From Ctena decussata (lineage: Eukaryota > Mollusca > Bivalvia > Lucinida > Lucinidae), in NCBI GenBank assembly GCA_963989385.1, contig OZ022502.1:53871454-53935453 (forward strand): a stretch of 64,000 nt of DNA, in the 5' to 3' direction. The notes below the pieces were generated by a model. The model saw only the letters and a program-made list of their open reading frames with translations. It made no database searches and was not told the origin of the DNA. Positions 54,701-64,000 of the stretch are shown in pieces. Numbering within the stretch: the first letter of the stretch is position 1; every line of letters starts with the position of its first letter. The translations under genes were made by a program, and so were the position numbers.

Positions 54701-57700
54701 AGTTTCTGTCTTACAATAAATTAGGTTTGGCAATTTCTGTCTTACAATAAAGTACGTTTGGCAATTTCTGTCTTGTGTAAAGTACGTTTGGCAATTTCTG
54801 TCTTGCAATAAAGTACGTTTTACAGTCTCTTTCTTGCAATAAAGCACACTTTGCGACAAGGCACAATGTGTCTTGCAATAAAGTAGGTTTGGAAGTTTCT
54901 GTCTTACAATAAATTAGGTTTGGCAATTTCTGTCTTACAATAAAGTACGTTTGGCAATTTCTGTCTTGTGTAAAGTACGTTTGGCAATCTCTGTCTTGCA
55001 ATGAAGTACGTTTTACAGCCTCTTTCTTGCAATAAAGCACACTTTGCGACAAGGCACAATGTGTCTTGCAATAAAGTAGGTTTGGAAGTTTCTGTCTTAC
55101 AATAAATTAGGTTTGGCAATTTCTGTCTTACAATAAAGTACGTTTGGCAATTTCTGTCTTGTGTAAAGTACGTTTGGCAATCTCTGTCTTGCAATGAAGT
55201 ACATGAAGTACGTTTTACAGCCTCTTTCTTGCAATAAAGCACACTTTGCGACAAGGCACAATGTGTCTTGCAATAAAGTAGGTTTGGAAGTTTCTGTCTT
55301 ACAATAAATTAGGTTTGGCAATTTCTGTCTTACAATAAAGTACGTTTGGCAATTTCTGTCTTGTGTAAAGTACGTTTGGCAATTTCTGTCTTGCAATAAA
55401 GTACGTTTTACAGTCTCTTTCTTGCAATAAAGCACACTTTGCGACAAGGCACAATGTGTCTTGCAATAAAGTAGGTTTGGAAATTTCTGTCTTACAATAA
55501 ATTAGGTTTGGCAATTTCTGTCTTACAATAAAGTACGTTTGGCAATTTCTGTCTTGTGTAAAGTACGTTTGGCAATCTCTGTCTTGCAATGAAGTACATG
55601 AAGTACGTTTTACAGCCTCTTTCTTGCAATAAAGCACACTTTGCGACAAGGCACAATGTGTCTTGCAATAAAGTAGGTTTGGAAGTTTCTGTCTTACAAT
55701 AAATTAGGTTTGGCAATTTCTGTCTTACAATAAAGTACGTTTGGCAATTTCTGTCTTGTGTAAAGTACGTTTGGCAATTTCTGTCTTGCAATAAAGTACG
55801 TTTTACAGTCTCTTTCTTGCAATAAAGCACACTTTGCGACAAGGCACAATGTGTCTTGCAATAAAGTAGGTTTGGAAATTTCTGTCTTACAATAAATTAG
55901 GTTTGGCAATTTCTGTCTTACAATAAAGTACGTTTGGCAATTTCTGTCTTGTGTAAAGTACGTTTGGCAATCTCTGTCTTGCAATGAAGTACGTTTTACA
56001 GCCTCTTTCTTGCAATAAAGCACTCTTTGCGACAAGGCACAATGTGTCTTGCAATAAAGTAGGTTTGGAAGTTTCTGTCTTACAATAAATTAGGTTTGGC
56101 AATTTCTGTCTTACAATAAAATACGTTTGGCAATTTCTGTCTTGTGTAAAGTACGTTTGGCAATTTCTGTCTTGCAATAAAGTACGTTTTACAGTCTCTT
56201 TCTTGCAATAAAGCACACTTTGCGACAAGGCACAATGTGTCTTGCAATAAAGTAGGTTTGGAAGTTTCTGTCTTACAATCAATTAGGTTTGGCAATTTCT
56301 GTCTTACAATAAAGTACGTTTGGCAATTTCTGTCTTGTGTAAAGTACGTTTGGCAATCTCTGTCTTGCAATGAAGTACGTTTTACAGCCTCTTTCTTGCA
56401 ATAAAGCACACTTTGCGACAAGGCACAATGTGTCTTGCAATAAAGTAGGTTTGGAAGTTTCTGTCTTACAATAAATTAGGTTTGGCAATTTCTGTCTTAC
56501 AATAAAGTACGTTTGGCAATTTCTGTCTTGTGTAAAGTACGTTTGGCAATCTCTGTCTTGCAATGAAGTACATGAAGTACGTTTTACAGCCTCTTTCTTG
56601 CAATAAAGCACACTTTGCGACAAGGCACAATGTGTCTTGCAATAAAGTAGGTTTGGAAGTTTCTGTCTTACAATAAATTAGGTTTGGCAATTTCTGTCTT
56701 ACAATAAAGTACGTTTGGCAATTTCTGTCTTGTGTAAAGTACGTTTGGCAATTTCTGTCTTGCAATAAAGTACGTTTTACAGTCTCTTTCTTGCAATAAA
56801 GCACACTTTGCGACAAGGCACAATGTGTCTTGCAATAAAGTAGGTTTGGAAGTTTCTGTCTTACAATAAATTAGGTTTGGCAATTTCTGTCTTACAATAA
56901 AGTACGTTTGGCAATTTCTGTCTTGTGTAAAGTACGTTTGGCAATCTCTGTCTTGCAATGAAGTACGTTTTACAGCCTCTTTCTTGCAATAAAGCACACT
57001 TTGCGACAAGGCACAATGTGTCTTGCAATAAAGTAGGTTTGGAAGTTTCTGTCTTACAATCAATTAGGTTTGGCAATTTCTGTCTTACAATAAAGTACGT
57101 TTGGCAATTTCTGTCTTGTGTAAAGTACGTTTGGCAATTTCTGTCTTGCAATAAAGTACGTTTTACAGTCTCTTTCTTGCAATAAAGCACACTTTGCGAC
57201 AAGGCACAATGTGTCTTGCAATAAAGTAGGTTTGGAAGTTTCTGTCTTACAATAAATTAGGTTTGGCAATTTCTGTCTTACAATAAAGTACGTTTGGCAA
57301 TTTCTGTCTTGTGTAAAGTACGTTTGGCAATTTCTGTCTTGCAATAAAAAACGTTTTACAGTCTCTTTCTTGCAATAAAGCACACTTTGCGACAAGGCAC
57401 AATGTGTCTTGCAATAAAGTAGGTTTGGAAGTTTCTGTCTTACAATAAATTAGGTTTGGCAATTTCTGTCTTACAATAAAGTACGTTTGGCAATTTCTGT
57501 CTTGTGTAAAGTACGTTTGGCAATTTCTGTCTTGGAATAAAGTAGGTTTGGCAGTTTCTGTCTTGCGATAAAGTATGTTTGGCAGTTTTTATATTGCAAT
57601 AAAGTACGTTTGGCAATTTCTGTCTTGCAATAAAGCACGTTTGGCAATTTCTGTCTTGCAATAAAGTACGTTTGGCAATTTCTGTCTTGTGTAAAGTACG

Positions 57701-59365
57701 TTTGGCTATCTCTGTCTTGCAATGAAGTACGTTTTACAGCCTCTTTCTTGCAATAAAGCACACTTTGCGACAAGGCACAATGTGTCTTGCAATAAAGTAG
57801 GTTTGGAAGTTTCTGTCTTACAATAAATTAGGTTTGGCAATTTCTGTCTTACAATAAAGTACGTTTGGCAATTTCTGTCTTGTGTAAAGTACGTTTGGCA
57901 ATCTCTGTCTTGCAATGAAGTACATGAAGTACGTTTTACAGCCTCTTTCTTGCAATAAAGCACACTTTGCGACAAGGCACAATGTGTCTTGCAATAAAGT
58001 AGGTTTGGAAGTTTCTGTCTTACAATAAATTAGGTTTGGCAATTTCTGTCTTACAATAAAGTACGTTTGGCAATTTCTGTCTTGTGTAAAGTACGTTTGG
58101 CAATTTCTGTCTTGCAATAAAGTACGTTTTACAGTCTCTTTCTTGCAATAAAGCACACTTTGCGACAAGGCACAATGTGTCTTGCAATAAAGTAGGTTTG
58201 GAAGTTTCTGTCTTACAATAAATTAGGTTTGGCAATTTCTGTCTTACAATAAAGTACGTTTGGCAATTTCTGTCTTGTGTAAAGTACGTTTGGCAATCTC
58301 TGTCTTGCAATGAAGTACGTTTTACAGCCTCTTTCTTGCAATAAAGCACACTTTGCGACAAGGCACAATGTGTCTTGCAATAATTTAGGTTTGGAAGTTT
58401 CTGTCTTACAATCAATTAGGTTTGGCAATTTCTGTCTTACAATAAAGTACGTTTGGCAATTTCTGTCTTGTGTAAAGTACGTTTGGCAATTTCTGTCTTG
58501 CAATAAAGTACGTTTTACAGTCTCTTTCTTGCAATAAAGCACACTTTGCGACAAGGCACAATGTGTCTTGCAATAAAGTAGGTTTGGAAGTTTCTGTCTT
58601 ACAATAAATTAGGTTTGGCAATTTCTGTCTTACAATAAAGTACGTTTGGCAATTTCTGTCTTGTGTAAAGTACGTTTGGCAATTTCTGTCTTGCAATAAA
58701 GTACGTTTTACAGTCTCTTTCTTGCAATAAAGCACACTTTGCGACAAGGCACAATGTGTCTTGCAATAAAGTAGGTTTGGAAGTTTCTGTCTTACAATAA
58801 ATTAGGTTTGGCAATTTCTGTCTTACAATAAAGTACGTTTGGCAATTTCTGTCTTGTGTAAAGTACGTTTGGCAATTTCTGTCTTGCAATAAAGTAGGTT
58901 TGGCAGTTTCTGTCTTGCGATAAAGTATGTTTGGCAGTTTTTATATTGCAATAAAGTACGTTTGGCAATTTCTGTCTTGCAATAAAGCACGTTTGGCAAT
59001 TTCTGTCTTGCAATAAAGTGCGTTTAGCAATTTCTGTCTTGCAATAAAGTGCGTTTAGCAGTTTCTGTCTTGCAATAAAGTGCGTTTGGCTGTTTCTGTC
59101 TTGCAATAAAGCACGTTTGGCAGTTTCTGTCCTGCAGAGAGCCTATTTTTTCAGTTTCTGCCTTGTAACTAAGCACAACTGGCAGTTTCTAGCTTACAAC
59201 AAAGCAAGTCATTTTTTTCTGCCTTTCTTGCAACAAAGCACGCTCGTCAGTCTCTGTCGTTTGACTGTTTCTTTCACGCAACACATTAAGTTTTACAGTT
59301 TCTGCCTTGCTGCAAAGCACCTTAAGCACTCTCTGACTTGCAATAAAGCACAATCTCAGAACATA
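51776..59365 (+). repeat. 7.6-kb satellite with six-monomer 193-bp higher-order unit
   Basis: The basic monomer is about 31 bp, of the form CAATAAAGTACGTTTGGCAA plus TTTCTGTCTTG. Six monomers of 31, 31, 31, 30, 31 and 39 bp form a 193-bp unit repeated about 35 times between about 51970 and 58790, most copies differing by only a few bases. The sixth monomer is extended (GCGACAAGGCACAATGTG). Some units have a 9-bp duplication (ATGAAGTAC) in the fifth monomer, giving 202 bp. Both ends (51776-51900, 59010-59365) are diverged single monomers, as expected when unequal exchange homogenises the centre. 193 is not a multiple of three, so the frame shifts every unit and the many ~113-codon minus-strand frames are artefacts. 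Confidence 0.95.
57536..57700 (+). repeat. edge-type monomers embedded inside the satellite
   Basis: A run of simple monomers including TTGCGATAAAGTATGTTTGG and the unusual TTTTTATATTG interrupts the 193-bp organisation. The same run recurs at 58887-59010, offset by 1351 bp (7 x 193). The array's right edge was duplicated as part of a seven-unit block. Confidence 0.85.
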
Positions 59366-59741
59366 TTTTGCCTAACCTGAATCTTGTAATGATTATATAA
59401 ATAACAATAGTGGGAAGGGCGTCTTTCCTTTCTATTTATGAAAATCGAGATTAATACGACGAAACCAGCCATTTTATGACAGTCCAGGCACAAAGTCTTC
59501 AGGTAAGCTTTTTATCTCTGCAAGCAATCGGCGACAGAGGCGTATTATAATTTATCATTTCATATACGTTGCAACGGTATTTTTATACAGTTACACGAAA
59601 TGTGCAGTGGACTCCTAAGAACTAACCATGTTCTTATCGTGTGCGTTTACATTGAACTGTATGGAGAAACGCCTTGATAATTTTGGGCAAGGTCCTAGCA
59701 GAAAAACGGCTTCATATTAATGTTTTCCTTTCGCATTACTT
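59366..59741. other. spacer
   Basis: Nothing recognised. Confidence 0.3.
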
Positions 59742-59838
59742 GGTTTAAACATATTTATTTCAAACTTTTTCAATACATATAAACATTGATACAATACAAA
59801 TAATGGGATTGGAACGAAAGCACAAGTACTTATAAAAT
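59742..59838 (-). mobile_element. family Y short element, minus-strand copy
   Basis: On the minus strand: GCTTTCGTTCCAATCCCATT, then GAAATAAATATGTTTAAACC at the 3' end, as in the copy at 5109-5216. Confidence 0.5.
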
Positions 59839-61976
59839 TCCTCTCCCTAAACATTTCTTACATGTATACATCATGGCGACAGTTTGTCAAATACAATAAA
59901 CCAAAGGACGAGTTACACTTTACTATTGCAATGTGCCCACTGAAAAGGCCGATTTTCGAAGGTAGGCAGATAACCACAAAAACATGCAGAAATATTAGCT
60001 ATATGTTTCTAGTTTATTCTGTACAATTTCATTTTACCGTATTTCAATGCCTTTTAGGTTATTTTTGCGGTTGAATACTTGTACTGTCTGCAACATTTAA
60101 CATTGAGCCTATGGGAATTTTAACCACCAACGTCCACTAAGCATCCAAATTTCACTTCATCCTACCTTCGTAACCACTACAATTTTTATACATAATTATT
60201 CCTCATATACATATTCATCATAAACGGGTTATATTACAGTGGTTACGAGGGTAGGAGTAAACGAAAAAATAAACTTTTTGGGTAAATTTTCATGTATCCA
60301 ACACTAGGACTCAAGGATTTATATCAAAATCGCATCAGTATATTTTGTAATTGATAAAAAATAGAGGTATATTCGACACAACACATCTTTTTCAAAGTGT
60401 TCGTCTAAGTAGTTTGTGTTCCTAATGCCTCCGCCAAGGATTCTGTGTGTGTGTGAGGGGGGGGGGGTAGGGGTTGGGTCGGGGAGGGGGCGCAGCGCTG
60501 GGCATGCGTATAGGTAAGGCGTTATGTGCGTATAAAAGGCGTAAGACTGAATGTCCTCCATCACCATGCTGTGATATTACCTTTGATGTAATAATGTTGC
60601 GACGTGGTCAGATGATGTATCCCTCTGTCTGAAGCTCATGCACTGTAAAATTCTGTGACCTTAAACTTTGGTCCACTAACTTTGTATGAAAAGTTACTTG
60701 GATGAGCTTTTTCCTTACCTCTTTAGATATCTTTTGGGTAGGAGGCCTGGTATTTGATCAGATCATATCCTTAAAATGTAGGAACTGCAAAGCATCCTTG
60801 AACTTTATGCATGTGCCAGGATTTTCACAAGGCAACACGGTTTTTGGATTCGCAACATAATTTCAAATAGTTGGTCAGTCAAACGATGCGAAAAAATCCT
60901 CATATTATTTGTAGGTTACTGTGACAAATATTTAAAAGTACACTGTACTTTTCCTTATATATTCAACATTATATATCTATCATACTAAAGACAATGGTTC
61001 AGTCAGACATTGCCAATGACGTCATACTATTTGTAGGTCATTGTGACTTGTATTTAATGATCGATTGAATTAGTGTTTTATTTCGAACTAATATTTAATT
61101 GAATCTTCATCGGGGTTGGAGTAGTAAGTCACTTCAGCGTTGCATCTCATTTGGTACTACATGTAGATCCCTGTTACCTATATTTCTTGGTTCACTGATT
61201 TTGTCTAATATTTTAAACATCTGCACCTGTGTATCATCCATAGATATGTAATATTTCATACGTGTTAAGATTTGATATGATGAAGCCTTCACTATATAAA
61301 TAATGAATAATGCTTAATAAAAGAACAAGGTTAATGACCTTTTCACGCACTTGCCAGAACACAAGCGTGCAAAAGCGTTTCGCAAAGAATACATTTGACA
61401 ATATCGGTCGGTTATAATCGACTTCCTGTTCATTTGTCTCATTATTTTTACAAAAGCAAACGCTTTACATGCTTATTATTGTGTTAATAAACACTTGTAA
61501 AATCTACTGTTCTGAAGTTTCGTAAAAATTCAAATAAAAGTTCTCCTTGCTACATGGTTTGAGCGAAAATATCTCTTTTAGACTATGGATAAGCACCAAA
61601 AGTATTATATCTGTCAGTTTTGAGGGCTGATATGTCAGCAGAATTGCTGATTGTATGGAAAAACCGCAGGTAGTTAGTGTACCCCATTCAGCACCGCATA
61701 TGAAATAAACCGGAAGTCACGTGATTATTTATGAAACCGCAAACTTAAATATATGCTTATATAAAGTGCCAAATGCCAAGCTTTTACATACATAAGTTTT
61801 ATCAAGATCGGTCGTGGGCACAAAATCGGCCAAAGTGTAACCCGTCCTTATGAAGTAAATACATGAATGATATCATATTACAAAAACAGATGGAAAATGC
61901 TGAAAATAAATAACAGAGAAAAGTTTCCGAACATGAAACAGTAAAGAAAAACTAGAAGGTTGTCCAGGGACAACTG
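59839..61976. other. AT-rich gene-free stretch
   Basis: A G-run and GT tract near 60447-60470. 60880-61060 has two diverged copies of CAGTCA.AC..TGC.A..A.GTCATA-like sequence. An inverted pair CCTACCTTCGTAACCAC / GTGGTTACGAGGGTAGGA lies at about 60160-60256. No gene recognised. Confidence 0.35.
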
Positions 61977-63211
61977 GTCGAGCCCGCTGTTTGCTATAGT
62001 GGCCCATAAGCATGTCAAGACTAAGTAACTGCTTCACTCTAGAAAGAAGCAAAAGATCACCATGCTTAGCCAGCATTTTCTTCTTTTTTTCAAATTTTCA
62101 CAAAGGAAAATAAGTAGAAGTGAAGACCCAGACAAGCTCAATTTATGACAATTACAATATCTGACCTTCAAGTGTGACCTTGACCTTGGACCTACCAAAA
62201 CACGTATGTCACTTGACACTTCCACTCATCAAGAAGAACAATTGTGCCAAATTCTTTTGAAATCCATCCATAAATGTAGAAGTAATGGCTCGGACAAGCT
62301 CAATTTATGACCATTTTATCATTTGACCTTCAAGTGTGACCTTGACTTTGAACCTACTTGAACAAATGTTCCAAATGGCACTTTTTCTCATCAAAGAGAA
62401 CAATTGTGCCAAATAATTTTGAAATCCATTCGTAAATGTTGAAGTTATGGCTCAGACAAGCTCAAATTATGGCCATTTTATCATTTGACCTTCAAGTGTG
62501 ACCTTGACCTTGGACCTACCTGAATAAATTTTCCAAAAAGCACTTTTAAACATCAAGGAGAACAATTGTGCCAATTTTTTTTGAAATCCATCCATAAATG
62601 TAGAAGTAATGGCTCGGACAAGCTCAATTTATGGCCATTTTATCATTTGATCTTCAAGTGTGACCTTGACCCTGGACCTACATGAACAAATGTTTCAAAT
62701 GGCACTTCTACTCATCAAGGAGAACAATTGTGCCAAATTATTTTTAAATCCATCCGTAAATGTAGAAGTTATGGCTCGGACAAGCTCAATTTATGGCCAA
62801 TTTATCATTTGACCTTCAAGTGTGACCTTGACTTTGGACCTACATGAAGAAATGTTTTAAATGGCACTTTTACTCATCAAGGAGAACAATTGTGCCAAAT
62901 TATTTTGAAATCCATCCGTAAATGTAGAAGTTATGGCTCGGACAATCTCAATTTATGGCCATTTTATCATTTGACCTTCAAGTGTGACCTTGACCTTGGA
63001 CCTACATGAACAAATGTTTCAAATGACACTTCTACTCATCAAGGAGAACAACTGTGCCAAATTATTTTGAAATCCATCCATAAATGTAGAAGTTATGGCT
63101 CGGACAAATCCGGACGGACGCACGGACTTACGCACGCACGCACGCACGCACGGGCATACACCGAACTGACATTGTAACAACTATGTCTCGCTCACCGCAA
63201 GCGGGCTCGAC
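61977..63211. mobile_element. inverted-ended element holding a 162-bp tandem array
   Basis: The ends are TCGAGCCCGCT (about 61978) and AGCGGGCTCGA (to 63210). The interior repeats a 162-bp unit about six times, with GGCTCGGACAAGCTCAAT near 62287, 62449, 62611, 62773 and 62935 and a related start near 62125. Each unit carries CTTCAAGTGTGACCTTGACC. A GGACGGACGCACGGAC/(GCAC)n tract follows at 63108-63151. Non-coding. Confidence 0.8.
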
Positions 63212-64000
63212 AAAAATGGAGAAAGGGAGCTGTGAGAGCGGACAGAGAGAAAACTCAAAGAAAAAAAATAGAGATTTACAGACTATGCAGCTGAGGATAA
63301 GAGAGGGAGCGCGGATTTGCAGGGACAGTCGCATCAAACACAGAGATATCCATTACTGACAAGAACAAAACCAACCGCTTGCTATCTGATAAGATGATAC
63401 GTGCGTATGCTCAAAAATGTTTAGAATCCAAAATAAAGGGGGGGGGGGTATCAATAAGGTGGGTTTTCTGCATCCTACCAATGTTTTCTTTTTTTAACTG
63501 ATGGTATACTCCAATGTGTCTAGTTTATTGGACCATATGTGACTTTGGTCGGAAAGCCCTACTTACTGAGCAATGGGTCCACAGAAGTGGGTGGGGTAAT
63601 CCAACATGGTTTTAGCCTGTCTTGTAAAAACATTCTCATTTGGTAGAAGAGTACAGCAGACAGACAGGATTTGATAAAATGATTAACAGAACGTCTCAAC
63701 TATATTTCCATACCATTTTATTTGGTTTAATTTGAACATATGTTGTCAAAAAAGACTTCCTTTGACATTCAACATTTTTTTATATTTTTGTCCTTAATTT
63801 TCAATATTTCTTGGCCTTATGGTTAAATAAGCAGACCAGTTGTCATCAAACTAATGTCAAGGAAACACCCTGACCAGGACATCCGGATGATGTGACCAGA
63901 ATTTCACAATGACGTAGTTTTCATGGTCGACTGAACACATAAACTTGCTCAGAAGATGTTTTTTCATTTAATTTTGACCTAGAATTACGAACCTTTGGCC
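63212..64000. other. right edge, nothing recognised
   Basis: G-run at 63438-63448. No gene or family seen. Confidence 0.3.

Noticed and set aside
51774..59106. Some thirty overlapping ~113-codon frames on the minus strand (MSQSVLYCKKEAVKR type)
   Set aside because: They are translations of the 193-bp satellite unit. 193 is not divisible by three, so the frame changes each unit and each frame ends at the same repeat position; no continuous repeat protein can be encoded.
51776..59365. CRISPR-like regular repeats
   Set aside because: The 31-bp repeats are contiguous monomers with no unique spacers, no cas genes, and a eukaryotic context.
1..64000. Autonomous retroelement, endogenous virus or transposase
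   Set aside because: No frame shows reverse transcriptase, integrase, DDE/D transposase, capsid or helicase motifs; all elements seen lack coding capacity.

Overview
This window looks like nuclear DNA of a mollusc, most likely a marine bivalve. It is AT-rich and gene-poor, with no operons or bacterial signals. It is packed with tRNA-headed SINEs ending in AACC tails, palindromic MITEs, and GCTCGCC/GGTGAGCG-type repeats carrying TGACCTTGA motifs, of a kind I associate with bivalve genomes. The taxon is an inference; no ribosomal or mitochondrial marker is present.

The one well-supported gene is an intronless 549-residue reading frame at 941-2590 (+). Its N-terminus reads like a CARD (death-fold) domain, followed by a long alpha-helical TPR-like region and a disordered Ser/His-rich tail. 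Six other places look like single exons or short reading frames of genes whose remainder I cannot find: 16542-16738 (+), 28029-28101 (-), 28264-28536 (-), 38266-38592 (-), 45072-45183 (+) and 49580-49706 (+). The last has a motif like the TN/EH1 motif of NK homeobox proteins. All are low confidence. I see no transposase, reverse transcriptase or integrase frame, so every mobile element here appears non-autonomous or decayed.

Layout. 0-5.9 kb: CARD-like gene among SINEs and hairpin MITEs. 5.9-11.5 kb: a three-layer nest. A ~440-bp tandem-repeat element (5917-11491) is split by a ~4.0-kb insert with oligo-G/C inverted ends (7361-11377), which itself contains a 1.15-kb inverted-repeat element (9389-10540). 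The innermost element is the most striking object: its flanks are arrays of an AAC(G/T)TA-like hexamer repeated every 10-11 bp, about one DNA helical turn, in both orientations, around a fragment of protein-like sequence. 11.5-19.8 kb: SINE cluster and another nested pair (13952-15128). 19.8-21.3 kb: a hairpin MITE split by a 1.3-kb repeat element. 21.3-51.7 kb: sparse DNA with dispersed MITEs, a 326-bp palindrome (29674-29999), and a deleted mariner-like element (35870-36780). 51.8-59.4 kb: a large satellite with a six-monomer, 193-bp higher-order unit. 59.4-64 kb: mostly featureless, plus a 162-bp tandem array inside an inverted-repeat element (61977-63211).

The elements interact mainly by nesting. 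Several unrelated repeat families carry the same TCAAGGTCA nuclear-receptor-type half-site. Two differently sized hairpin MITE families share termini, which suggests one mobilising enzyme. All coordinates of repeats are by eye and may be off by a few bases.
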